From an uncultured Faecalibacterium sp. (lineage in GTDB: Bacteria; Bacillota; Clostridia; Oscillospirales; Ruminococcaceae), in assembly GCA_934503275.1 (NCBI GenBank), contig CAKSVD010000040.1, positions 1 through 9,719 of the forward strand: a DNA stretch of 9,719 nucleotides. Reading direction: 5' to 3'. Positions 1 through 7,198 of the stretch are shown one piece after another. Positions within the stretch are counted from its first letter, which is position 1. Each line of letters begins with the position of its first letter. Under the pieces are notes generated by a model. That model saw only the letters and a program-made list of their open reading frames with translations. It was not told the DNA's origin and searched no databases. The position numbers and the translations under genes were made by a program.

Positions 1-1686
1 GCTGTCAGCGCACTGATGGCGCTGATCCCGTTCCTCTATATCTGGATGATCTTGCGGGATGTGCTGGCTGTCGCACCGGACTATGCACAGGCGGTGAACA
101 TCCCCCATTACGGCTGGATGGCAGTGTTGTTTGCAGTGCTGTCTTACCTCATTTACATTGCGGCGCTGATGTGCTCCCATCTGTCGGCGTTCCGGGTGGC
201 GACCAATCTGCGGCTGGCAGTGTCGGAGCATTTGGCGGTGCTGCCGCTGGGCTTTGCCGAGACCTTTGGCAGCGGCAAGCTGCGTAAGATCATCCATGAG
301 AGCACCGGAGCCGCCGAGACCTATCTTGCCCACCAGCTGCCAGACCAGTACAACGCCATCGCCACCCCGGTGGGGCTGCTGGTGCTGCTGTTGGCGTTCG
401 ACTGGCGATTAGGGCTGCTGAGCCTTGCGCCGGTGGTGCTGGCTTTCCTCATTATGACGACCATGACCGGCAAGCGGATGGCTGAAAAAATGCGGCAGTA
501 CGGCAACGCCTTGGAGGTCATGTCCAACGAGGCAGTGGAATACGTCCGAGGCATTCCGGTGGTCAAGACCTTCGGGCAGAGTGTGTTTTCCTTCAAAAAG
601 TTCAAGGCCGCCATTGATGAGTACGAAAAGTGGGTCATCTCCTACACCAAAGACCTGCGCCTGCCCATGATGTTCTATACCGCCGCCGTCAACGGCGTGT
701 TCGCCTTTTTGATCGCGGGCGGGCTGCTGTTCACGACCCACGGCGTCACCCCGGAGTTTCTGCTGAACCTGCTGTTCTATATCATCATCACGCCGGTGAT
801 CTCCCTGACTCTGACCCGTATGATGTATATGAGTGAGAACAAGATGGTGGTAGCGGATGCGCTGGCACGCATCGACTCGGTGCTGGAGGCAGCGCCCATG
901 CAGGTTCAGGCTGTTCCGCAGCACCCGAAGGATTCCTCTGTCACGTTGCAGGATGTGCATTTCAGCTACGACGGAAAAACCGAGGTCATCAAGGGCGTTT
1001 CGCTGGAGATCCGGCCGGGACAGACCGTGGCTTTTGTAGGCCCCTCCGGCGGCGGAAAATCCACGCTGGCAAACCTTGTCTGCCGGTTCTTTGATGTGCA
1101 GAGCGGCAGCGTCCGGGTGGGCGGAGCGGATGTGCGGGATATCCCCAAGGAAGAGCTGATGGATACCATCTCCTTTGTGTTCCAGAACAGCCGCCTGCTC
1201 AAGGGCAGCATTCTGGATAACGTCCGTCTGGGCAGACCGCAGGCCACCGAAGCCGAGGTGCTGGCAGCGTTGAAAGCGGCGCAGTGCATGGATATTATAG
1301 AAAAGTTCCCGGCGGGCATCCATACCGTCATTGGCACCAAGGGCGTGTATCTGTCCGGCGGCGAGCAGCAGCGCATTGCCATTGCACGCGCCATGCTGAA
1401 AAATGCGCCCATCCTGATCCTGGACGAGGCCACCGCTTTTGCCGACCCGGACAATGAAGCAAAGGTGCAGGCAGCCTTTGCCCGGCTTGCCAAGGGCAAA
1501 ACCGTGCTGATGATCGCGCACCGCCTGTCCACAGTCGCCAACGCCGACTGCATCTATGTGGTGCAGGATGGGCAGATTGTGGAATCCGGCACAAAGGACG
1601 AACTGTGTGCGCAGAACGGTCTGTTTGCCCGGATGTGGCAGGAGTATCAGGCGTCGGTGCAGTGGAAGGTCGCAAAGGAGGGGTAA
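1..1686 (+). CDS. ABC exporter-fold half-transporter, first partner (5'-truncated by window)
   Basis: The reading frame is open from base 1, so the true start lies to the left. An internal ATG at position 16 falls inside the first membrane helix and is not a convincing start. The visible 561 codons encode about six hydrophobic helices and then a complete ATPase domain. Walker A GPSGGGKST is at 1039-1065, the Q-loop Gln at 1183, the signature LSGGE at 1351-1365, Walker B with catalytic Glu (ILILDE) at 1411-1428, and the H-loop His at 1519. The D-loop reads AFADPD rather than the usual S-x-LD; I associate this with the IrtA/YbtP-type siderophore group, but that is recall, not a search. The stop is 3 bp before the next ABC gene, whose Shine-Dalgarno lies in this gene's last codons, so the two are coupled and probably form a heterodimer. 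The substrate cannot be read from the sequence. Confidence 0.93.
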   Translation, partial: AVSALMALIPFLYIWMILRDVLAVAPDYAQAVNIPHYGWMAVLFAVLSYLIYIAALMCSHLSAFRVATNLRLAVSEHLAVLPLGFAETFGSGKLRKIIHESTGAAETYLAHQLPDQYNAIATPVGLLVLLLAFDWRLGLLSLAPVVLAFLIMTTMTGKRMAEKMRQYGNALEVMSNEAVEYVRGIPVVKTFGQSVFSFKKFKAAIDEYEKWVISYTKDLRLPMMFYTAAVNGVFAFLIAGGLLFTTHGVTPEFLLNLLFYIIITPVISLTLTRMMYMSENKMVVADALARIDSVLEAAPMQVQAVPQHPKDSSVTLQDVHFSYDGKTEVIKGVSLEIRPGQTVAFVGPSGGGKSTLANLVCRFFDVQSGSVRVGGADVRDIPKEELMDTISFVFQNSRLLKGSILDNVRLGRPQATEAEVLAALKAAQCMDIIEKFPAGIHTVIGTKGVYLSGGEQQRIAIARAMLKNAPILILDEATAFADPDNEAKVQAAFARLAKGKTVLMIAHRLSTVANADCIYVVQDGQIVESGTKDELCAQNGLFARMWQEYQASVQWKVAKEG

Positions 1687-1689
1687 GGA

Positions 1690-3417
1690 ATGATCGAAAA
1701 AATTCAACACGCCACAGCCAGCTCCCCGGAGGGCGCAAAGGGGCTTGTAAAGGGCGTTCTGGCCTGTGCGTTCCAGAACATGGCGTTCATGCTGCCCACC
1801 GGGCTGCTGTATCTTCTGGTAAAAGACCTGCTGGCAGGCTCTACGAGCGGGAGAAGCATCTTTTATCTGCTGGGATGCGTTGCCTGCTTTGTGCTGATTT
1901 TGCTGACCACATGGTTCCAGTACAACGGCACCTATTTTACCACCTATAAAGAGAGCGGCACCCGCCGCCTGACCCTTGCAGAGCGGCTGCGCAAGCTGCC
2001 CTTGTCCTTCTTTGGCAAGCGGGATCTTGCCGACCTGACCAGCACCATCATGGCGGACTGCGAGGTACTGGAAAAGGACTGCTCCCACTTCATCCCCGGT
2101 CTGTTCGGTTCCCTCATCTCTACCGTGCTCATTGCCCTGAGCCTGTTCGCCTTTGACGGACGGATGGCACTGGCAGCTCTGTGGGTCATCCCGGTATCCG
2201 TTGCCATCGTAGTGGGCAGCTACCGGGTGCAGGACAAGGTGCAGGGCAGGACCATGGCGGCGAAAATGGCCTGTGCGGACGGCATTCAGGAGTACATCGA
2301 GACCCTCCGGGACCTGAAAGCCAGCAATGCAGAGCAGCGGTATCTGTCCGGCCTTTCCGGCAAAATCCGGGCTGTAGAAAAGCAGTCCATTGCGGCAGAG
2401 CTGGAAACGGCGCTGTTCGTGTCCTCTGCGAGCATGGTGCTCAAGCTGGGCATTGCGTCGGTGGCACTCACCGGCGCGGTGCTGCTGGTGCAGGGCAGTA
2501 TCGACGTGCTGACCCTGTTTCTGTTCCTGATGGCGGCTTCCCGGATGTACGACCCTATGCAGGGTGCGCTGCAGAATCTGGCGGCGGTCATTGCCATGCG
2601 CACCAATGTAGGGCGGATGAACGAGATTCTGGACGCTCCCCTGCAGACCGGCAGCGAGCAGCTGACCAATCAGGGCTGCGATATCGTGTTCGACCATGTG
2701 GGCTTTGCCTATAACTCCGGCGAAACGGTGCTGCGGGATGTTTCCTTTACCGCAAAGCAGGGGGAGGTCACGGCACTGGTGGGTCCCTCCGGCGGCGGCA
2801 AAACTACCGTTTCCCGGCTGGCGGCACGGTTCTGGGACTACCAGAAGGGCAGCATCACCGTGGGCGGCATGGAGGTTTCTCAAATCGACCCGGAAAAGCT
2901 CATGAGCCTGTATTCCATCGTGTTCCAGGATGTGACCCTGTTTGACAACACGATCCTGGAAAACATCCGTCTGGGGCGCAAGGGGGCCACCGACGAGGAG
3001 GTCCTTGCGGCGGCAAAGCTGGCAAACTGCGAGGAATTTGCCGAAAAGCTGCCGGACAAGTGGAACACGAACATCGGCGAGAATGGCTGCGCCCTTTCCG
3101 GCGGCGAGCGTCAGCGCATTTCCATTGCCCGCGCCTTCCTGAAGGATGCGCCCATCATTCTGTTGGACGAGGCCACCGCCAGCTTGGATGTGGAAAACGA
3201 AACTGCCATTCAGGGGGCACTGTCCCGGCTCATTAAAAACAAAACCGTCCTCATCATCGCCCACCGGATGCGCACCGTAGCTGGTGCGGATCAGGTGGTG
3301 GTGCTGTCGGGCGGCATCGTGGCCGAGCAGGGCAGCCCGGCAGAGCTGTACGCCCGGAAGGGACTGTACACCCACATGGTGGATCTGCAGTCGGCAAGCC
3401 AGAACTGGACGATCTGA
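1690..3417 (+). CDS. ABC exporter-fold half-transporter, second partner
   Basis: A 575-residue fusion of membrane and ATPase domains, about the normal size for this family. The ATG at 1690 is preceded by AGGAGGGG (1676-1683), which fixes the start. Hydrophobic helices lie at roughly residues 22-48, 57-77, 133-154, 158-177, 242-267 and 270-285. In the ATPase domain, Walker A GPSGGGKTT is at 365-373, the Q-loop Gln at 413, the signature LSGGE at 469-473, the catalytic Glu at 494 in LLDEATASLD (canonical D-loop), and the H-loop His at 525. All catalytic elements are intact. It should pair with the upstream half-transporter in the cytoplasmic membrane. Pairs of this architecture include multidrug/lipid exporters and the siderophore importers YbtPQ and IrtAB; the direction of transport is not determinable here. 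No clear terminator follows the stop at once; the first candidate hairpin on this strand is near 3730. Confidence 0.95.
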   Translation: MIEKIQHATASSPEGAKGLVKGVLACAFQNMAFMLPTGLLYLLVKDLLAGSTSGRSIFYLLGCVACFVLILLTTWFQYNGTYFTTYKESGTRRLTLAERLRKLPLSFFGKRDLADLTSTIMADCEVLEKDCSHFIPGLFGSLISTVLIALSLFAFDGRMALAALWVIPVSVAIVVGSYRVQDKVQGRTMAAKMACADGIQEYIETLRDLKASNAEQRYLSGLSGKIRAVEKQSIAAELETALFVSSASMVLKLGIASVALTGAVLLVQGSIDVLTLFLFLMAASRMYDPMQGALQNLAAVIAMRTNVGRMNEILDAPLQTGSEQLTNQGCDIVFDHVGFAYNSGETVLRDVSFTAKQGEVTALVGPSGGGKTTVSRLAARFWDYQKGSITVGGMEVSQIDPEKLMSLYSIVFQDVTLFDNTILENIRLGRKGATDEEVLAAAKLANCEEFAEKLPDKWNTNIGENGCALSGGERQRISIARAFLKDAPIILLDEATASLDVENETAIQGALSRLIKNKTVLIIAHRMRTVAGADQVVVLSGGIVAEQGSPAELYARKGLYTHMVDLQSASQNWTI

Positions 3418-3460
3418 GAATGATGGCGGCTTTTATTTGGGAAAGTATTGCATTCGGTTA

Positions 3461-3730
3461 AAAATTGTGGTATATGCATTCCAGAAGTATGCAGACGGCG
3501 CGACTATGACCGACCTGCGGGATTGGTTAAAGGCACACAACATCAAAAATTCGATGGGCGGGGAGATGTCCTATAACACCATTCAGCGGATGCTGAGTAA
3601 TCGCCAGTACATCGGCGAGTTGCGTTTGCGGGATGTGGTACAGCCCAATGCAATCCCGGCACTCGTATCAGGTGAACTTGTCGGGGTAAGACCCCTCCAT
3701 CTTGCTGCGCAAGACCGTTCTGTCGCTTAA
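3461..3730 (+). pseudogene. Large serine recombinase remnant (recombinase-domain fragment)
   Basis: About 73 codons (3461-3679) translate to sequence typical of the middle Recombinase domain of large serine recombinases: FQKYADGATMTDLRDWL, then NSMGGEMSYNTIQRMLSNRQ, then YIGELRLRDVVQPN and IPALVS. The family is normally about 450-600 residues with an N-terminal catalytic Ser domain and a later zinc-ribbon and coiled coil; none of these is present. Upstream the frame runs into the shadow of the ABC gene; after LVSGEL the sequence departs from the family and meets TAA at 3728-3730. There is no start codon or ribosome binding site of its own. The bases just before it (about 3430-3480) are AT-richer than the flanks, as expected for foreign DNA. 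I read it as a decayed piece of a mobile element left behind the ABC genes. It is not expected to be functional. Confidence 0.75.
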
Positions 3731-3748
3731 AAGCCCCACTGGGGCTTT
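3730..3748. terminator. Compact hairpin, weak terminator candidate
   Basis: AAAGCCCC and GGGGCTTT form a perfect 8-bp stem around a 3-base loop. Only three or four T residues follow on either strand, so it is at best a weak terminator. On the plus strand it is the first strong stem after the ABC pair and the recombinase remnant, so it could stop read-through from them. Confidence 0.4.
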
Positions 3749-3833
3749 CATTGCTCCGCTTCGCTTCGCAAACGCGAACTTTTGAAAGCGCGTTGTTTTC
3801 GGCAGCTTGCAAGAAAAAAAGGAAAACTTTGGC

Positions 3834-3867
3834 AAAAAGAGAGAGGGCTGGACGGTGCCAGCCCTCT
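3834..3867 (-). terminator. Intrinsic terminator of the peptide-resistance transporter operon
   Basis: Read on the minus strand, this begins 29 bases after the last permease stop codon. It has a perfect 10-bp stem (AGAGGGCTGG / CCAGCCCTCT, 3842-3867) with a 6-base loop, followed by CTC and a run of five T (complement of 3834-3838). This is a classic Rho-independent terminator. The stem is also one copy of a 33-bp repeat found again at 9326-9358. Confidence 0.85.
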
Positions 3868-3872
3868 TGACA
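3840..3872. repeat. 33-bp dispersed hairpin repeat, copy 1
   Basis: This stretch matches 9326-9358 at 32 of 33 positions; the only difference is G at 3847 against A at 9333. It contains the 10-bp stem with loop ACGGTG and ends in TTGACA. Similarity stops at both edges of the 33 bp. Here the hairpin is perfect and serves as a terminator stem. Confidence 0.85.
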
Positions 3873-3896
3873 GGAGCAGATACGCAGGGTTTTGCT

Positions 3897-4631
3897 TTAT
3901 GCCCGCACATCCTCCCGGCGTAAAAGCAGCCATGCCAGAAGGAACATTGTCCCCAGCCAGAAGATGCAGCTGAAGGTAAACAGCCCGTAGCTGCCCGCCA
4001 GGGCATCCGCACTTCTGTTGGAGTTCATTCCGAGTTGCATCAGGGAATAGAGCCACAACAGCCCATGACCCTTGGAGCTGATAAAGATGCCGGTAATGCC
4101 GCCCAGCAGCCCCAGAAAAATGGGCACGGCAAAGCTGCGGATGACCATGGCCAGCACCAGCTGTGCGGCAATGACAGCCAACGCACCCAGCAGTCCCCGC
4201 AGTAAAAACAGAGGTAAGGTGACCGGCGGCAGCCCGGGCAGGTGGGCAAATACCTTGCCGCAGAACACGAACAGTGCAAACACAAAACTGTGGGTCAGCA
4301 GTGCCAGCTTTGTCACCACTGCAAACTTTGCGGCAAACAGGTCCAGCGGCGGTACGGGGCTTGCCATGATAAGGTTCCAGTTGTGCCCCAGATGTTCCAG
4401 CCGCCACAGGTAGGCGGCATAGGTGGCGACCATGGCAGGGAAGAAGAGCATGGAATAAAACAGGGTGTGCTGGGTCCACAGACTATACCAGCCGTCGGTG
4501 AGGATCTCAAGATTTTGCAGATAATTGAAGGTGCCGTAGGTGGCGGAAAGAATGGGCAGCACAAAGAACATTGCCCAGATGGGGGATGCGTGGAGTTTGC
4601 GGTTCTCCGCAAGAATACAGCGTTTCAGCAT
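3897..4631 (-). CDS. Lantibiotic-immunity-type ABC permease (MutG/SpaG-like)
   Basis: A 244-residue polytopic protein, the last gene of the minus-strand operon. A longer frame reaches ATG 4697, but that adds 22 arginine-rich residues read across the end of the preceding permease. The ATG at 4631 has GAGGAGG 9 bases upstream and gives a normal N terminus (MLKRCILAENRKL), so it is preferred. Six hydrophobic helices lie near residues 18-37, 55-76, 103-125, 143-164, 168-190 and 215-237. The cytoplasmic segment around residues 77-93 (RLEHLGHNWNLIMASP) resembles the conserved E-x-x-x-N-x-WN region of the small ABC-2 permeases of lantibiotic protection transporters. It should pair with the permease encoded upstream and the ATPase to remove a membrane-active peptide from the cell surface. 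The substrate is inferred from family resemblance only. Confidence 0.88.
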   Translation of the reverse strand: MLKRCILAENRKLHASPIWAMFFVLPILSATYGTFNYLQNLEILTDGWYSLWTQHTLFYSMLFFPAMVATYAAYLWRLEHLGHNWNLIMASPVPPLDLFAAKFAVVTKLALLTHSFVFALFVFCGKVFAHLPGLPPVTLPLFLLRGLLGALAVIAAQLVLAMVIRSFAVPIFLGLLGGITGIFISSKGHGLLWLYSLMQLGMNSNRSADALAGSYGLFTFSCIFWLGTMFLLAWLLLRREDVRA

Positions 4632-4635
4632 GGTT

Positions 4636-5385
4636 TTATACCTCCTCGTCCTGTGCCTTGCGCCACGCAAGGGCAAACAGCACAGCGCCCAGCGCAAGGG
4701 TGAAGGCCAACAGCCCCCAGTTGAAGGGGCGGGTGCCGTAGGTGACGGTGTGGGTGGCCTTGTCCCAGTTCGCCACTTCGTAGGCGCTCAGAGGGATGTA
4801 GTATCCAAAGGGCACAAAATAACTGGCAAGCGGCGGCATAAAAGCAGAGAACAGCCCCACCAGTGCCCCTACGATGCCCACGCAGAGCGCCGGCAGGGGA
4901 TTGCCCACCCACAGCATCAGCAGAAATTCTCCAAAGAAGAGCATTGCGTCCACAGCCAGCGTGCAGACGAACAGATAGACCAGCTGCCCAGTGGGAAAGG
5001 CTTCGGTATAACCATGAACGCGCCCCAGCACCGGAACACAGGCCAACTCCAGCACCGTGACCAACAGCACCTCCAGCACTCCAAAGACCGCCTTGCCTGC
5101 AAACAGACTGCGTCGGCTCTGCAGGGTGTAGAGCAGCTTGGCGGTGTTGCCTTTGATCTCCATATCCCACAGCCGGGAGGCCAGCACTGCCATCATCACC
5201 GGCATCAGAATGGCTTCAATGACGGGCAGGCTGTAAAGCAGGGCGCTGTAACCGTTGGCAAGCTCCTCCGGGTCTGCCGGGGCAAGGCCGCCCACCCACA
5301 GCACGACAATGCCGGGGATGAGCAGGCAGAGAGCAAGGTCATGCCTACGGTGGGCTTTTTGCAGTTCTGCACGGAAAGCTGCCAT
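4636..5385 (-). CDS. Lantibiotic-immunity-type ABC permease (MutE/EpiE/SpaE-like)
   Basis: A 249-residue membrane protein, second gene of the operon. Its ATG follows the ATPase stop codon after a single base, and GGGGAGG sits in the end of the ATPase gene, so translation is coupled. Helices are predicted near residues 17-34, 47-70, 98-120, 134-158, 164-186 and 222-241. Between helices 2 and 3 the cytoplasmic segment WDMEIKGNTAKLLYT (about 73-87) matches the D-x-E-x-x-G-T-x-K-x-L type motif of ABC-2 permeases of the lantibiotic protection family, probably the coupling helix that contacts the ATPase. Its last codons carry the ribosome binding site of the next permease. Six helices and no large extracellular domain set it apart from the ten-helix BceB-type permeases. 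Confidence 0.9.
   Translation of the reverse strand: MAAFRAELQKAHRRHDLALCLLIPGIVVLWVGGLAPADPEELANGYSALLYSLPVIEAILMPVMMAVLASRLWDMEIKGNTAKLLYTLQSRRSLFAGKAVFGVLEVLLVTVLELACVPVLGRVHGYTEAFPTGQLVYLFVCTLAVDAMLFFGEFLLMLWVGNPLPALCVGIVGALVGLFSAFMPPLASYFVPFGYYIPLSAYEVANWDKATHTVTYGTRPFNWGLLAFTLALGAVLFALAWRKAQDEEV
4641..4647 (-). promoter_or_regulatory. Ribosome binding site deciding the start of the second permease
   Basis: GAGGAGG on the minus strand lies 9 bases before the ATG at 4631 and within the last codons of the preceding permease. It supports the 4631 start over the longer in-frame alternative at 4697. Confidence 0.8.
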
Positions 5386-5386
5386 C

Positions 5387-6313
5387 TTACGCCACCTCCC
5401 CGCTGGTCTGGGTCAGGCTGAGGAAGATATCCTCAAGGCTCTTTGTCTGGGCCGTCAGCCCCACGACACCTGCCCCGCGTTCGGCAAGCGTACAGACCAG
5501 CGCCGCCAGCGCGGCATCGTCCTGCGGCGGCAGCAGAACGACGTCCGGCTCCTCCGTCCGGGCTGCTGCCTGCATCCCCTGCTCGTTCAGCACGGCAAGG
5601 GCCTTTGACACATCCAGCACCCGCAGCAGAATGCCGCCCCGGCTGTGTTTTTGCAGCTGCTGCAAAGAACCCTCGAACAGCAGCCTGCCGTGGTTCAGGA
5701 TGCCCACCTGATCCACCATCTGCTCGATCTCGCCCAGCAGGTGGCTGGAGATCAGCACGGTGGCTCCGGTGGTCTGCGGCATGGCGGCGATGAGGCTGCG
5801 CATCTCCTGAATGCCCGCCGGGTCCAGACCGTTGGTGGGTTCATCTAAAATCAGCAGTTTGGGGCTGCCCAGCAGCGCCATGGCAATGCCCAGCCGCTGC
5901 TTCATGCCAAGGGAATACTGCCCCACCTTCCGGTCAGCGTCTTTGGTCAGGTGCACGATCTCCAGCACCCGGCTGATGTCCTTCCGGTCCACGTCCTTCA
6001 GGTCAGCCACGATGGATAGATTCTCCCGGGCAGTCAGGTGCAGGTAACCGGAGGGGGATTCGATCAGGCTGCCGGTCTGCCGCAGCAGAGCAATGCGGTT
6101 TGCTTCGTTCAGGGTGTGCCCCAGCAGTTCCACACTGCCGCCGGTGGGGTGTACAAGCCCCAGCAGCATCTTCATGGTGGTGGATTTGCCCGCACCGTTG
6201 GGGCCTAAAAATCCGTAAACACAGCCCTCCGGGACAGTCAGATTCAAATGATCCACCACCGGACGGCCATGGTAGCTTTTGCAAAGGGCATGGGTCTCGA
6301 TCACAGGTTTCAT
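5387..6313 (-). CDS. Lantibiotic/bacitracin-type ABC transporter ATPase (SpaF/NisF/BcrA-like)
   Basis: A 308-residue cytoplasmic ATPase, first gene of the operon, with AGGAGA a few bases before its ATG. Walker A GPNGAGKST is at residues 37-45. The Q-loop region LIESPSGYLHLTARENL (83-99) is a hallmark of the BcrA/lantibiotic-protection group, where a Glu (85) replaces the usual Gln. The signature is YSLGMKQR (133-140), Walker B LLILDEPT ends with the catalytic Glu at 158, and the H-loop His is at 191. The C-terminal 80 or so residues are an added regulatory-like domain, common in this group. It should power the two permeases encoded directly downstream. Gene order ATPase-permease-permease next to a response regulator and kinase mirrors SpaFEG-RK and NisFEG-RK. 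Direct drug resistance (BcrAB-like) is an alternative role. Confidence 0.93.
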   Translation of the reverse strand: MKPVIETHALCKSYHGRPVVDHLNLTVPEGCVYGFLGPNGAGKSTTMKMLLGLVHPTGGSVELLGHTLNEANRIALLRQTGSLIESPSGYLHLTARENLSIVADLKDVDRKDISRVLEIVHLTKDADRKVGQYSLGMKQRLGIAMALLGSPKLLILDEPTNGLDPAGIQEMRSLIAAMPQTTGATVLISSHLLGEIEQMVDQVGILNHGRLLFEGSLQQLQKHSRGGILLRVLDVSKALAVLNEQGMQAAARTEEPDVVLLPPQDDAALAALVCTLAERGAGVVGLTAQTKSLEDIFLSLTQTSGEVA

Positions 6314-6354
6314 AAAGGGTCTCCTTTCGCATTCATGGTTTTCGGAACGATGCC

Positions 6355-6360
6355 AGAATA
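6355..6360 (-). promoter_or_regulatory. Candidate -10 box of the transporter operon
   Basis: On the minus strand TATTCT lies about 42 bases before the ATPase start. No good -35 hexamer is found at the right distance, which is typical of a promoter that depends on an activator. The CTTAA repeats at 6393-6409 would lie at roughly -45 to -61 from the implied start. Confidence 0.4.
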
Positions 6361-6370
6361 CACCCGCTGC

Positions 6371-6409
6371 CTTAAACTGACCGGAAGCGCAGCTTAATTT
6401 ACCCTTAAA
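6371..6409. promoter_or_regulatory. Candidate response-regulator operator: phased CTTAAW direct repeats
   Basis: CTTAAA (6371-6376), CTTAAT (6393-6398) and CTTAAA (6404-6409) are spaced 22 and 11 bp apart, that is, on one face of the helix. OmpR-family regulators bind tandem direct repeats about 10-11 bp apart. The core pair 6393-6409 lies midway between the two outward-facing -10 boxes of the divergent operons. Binding by the neighbouring regulator is inferred. Confidence 0.5.
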
Positions 6410-6443
6410 TTTGCAGGTGTTTTCCGCAGCGGCGCAAAAAGTG

Positions 6444-6452
6444 TGGTATAGT
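6444..6452 (+). promoter_or_regulatory. Candidate extended -10 promoter of the two-component operon
   Basis: TGGTATAGT is an extended -10 element (TGn plus TATAGT at 6447-6452), 26 bases before the regulator ATG. No consensus -35 stands 16-18 bases upstream, so activation from the phased CTTAA repeats is plausible. AGGAG at 6464-6468 is the ribosome binding site. Confidence 0.5.
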
Positions 6453-6478
6453 AAAGGCGGGAAAGGAGAACTGCCCTT

Positions 6479-7198
6479 ATGGATACCATTTATGATGCAA
6501 AGCTTCTCATTGTGGATGACAACGCCGAACTGCTGGCACTGCTATATGAGCAGCTGCGGGGCGCAGGATATGGCCATATCAGAACCGCCCAAAGCTGCGC
6601 CGCTGCCCGCGGCTGCTTTGCGGCAGAGCAGCCGGAGCTGATGATCCTGGATATCAACCTGCCGGATGGGGACGGCTTTTCGCTGTTCCGGGCGCTGCGG
6701 GCAAAAGCGGATATCCCGGCGCTGTTCCTCTCCGCACGGGATGCGGATGCCGACCGTCTGTTCGGGCTGGGTCTTGGCGCAGATGACTACCTGACCAAGC
6801 CTTTTCTGATGCAGGAACTGCTGCTGAGGGTGCAGCATATTTTGCAGCGGGCGTACCGGGCAGAGCTGTCCCGTACAAAACCGGCACCTTTGCAGCTGGG
6901 GGAGCGGTGCGTAGACCTGAATGATGCCATTGTTACCCTGCCGGAGGGCAAAACACTGGCGCTGACCGCTACCGAGCTGGCGCTGCTGCGAAAATTGGCA
7001 GAGAACCGGGGACACATCGTTACCTACGATGCCCTTTGTGCGGCGGTCTGGGGCGCAGATTACTATGGCTACGAGAACAGTCTGGGGGTACATATCCGGC
7101 ATCTGCGGGAGAAGCTGGAAGCCGAACCCGGTGCGCCGCAGTTTCTACGGACGGTGCGGGGCATTGGCTATAAGCTGACAAAGGGGGAAGAAGCATGA
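6479..7198 (+). CDS. OmpR/PhoB-family response regulator
   Basis: A 239-residue two-domain regulator. The receiver domain (about 1-120) shows the acidic pair D13/D14, phospho-acceptor D58 in MILDINLPDGDG, the switch Ser 85 in FLSAR, and K107 in TKPF. The C-terminal winged-helix domain (about 140-236) has the usual LTATELALLRKLAENRG and VHIRHLREKL segments and ends in RTVRGIGYKL. The ATG has AGGAG ten bases upstream. Its stop overlaps the kinase start by 4 bp, so the two are coupled. Divergent from the lantibiotic-type transporter operon, it is the likely activator of both transcripts, as NisR and SpaR are for their immunity genes. Confidence 0.95.
   Translation: MDTIYDAKLLIVDDNAELLALLYEQLRGAGYGHIRTAQSCAAARGCFAAEQPELMILDINLPDGDGFSLFRALRAKADIPALFLSARDADADRLFGLGLGADDYLTKPFLMQELLLRVQHILQRAYRAELSRTKPAPLQLGERCVDLNDAIVTLPEGKTLALTATELALLRKLAENRGHIVTYDALCAAVWGADYYGYENSLGVHIRHLREKLEAEPGAPQFLRTVRGIGYKLTKGEEA

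Noticed and set aside
409..3375. A 988-codon open frame on the minus strand, antisense to both ABC genes
   Set aside because: It is the shadow of two homologous, GC-rich genes in the same frame. Its two halves repeat each other only because they mirror the conserved ABC motifs (for example GRILQEGAGNGNA and GRIFQHGACNGNA). There is no ribosome binding site or family resemblance.
4632..4697. Longer start (ATG 4697) for the second permease
   Set aside because: It adds 22 arginine-rich residues overlapping the previous gene without a Shine-Dalgarno; ATG 4631 has a strong one.
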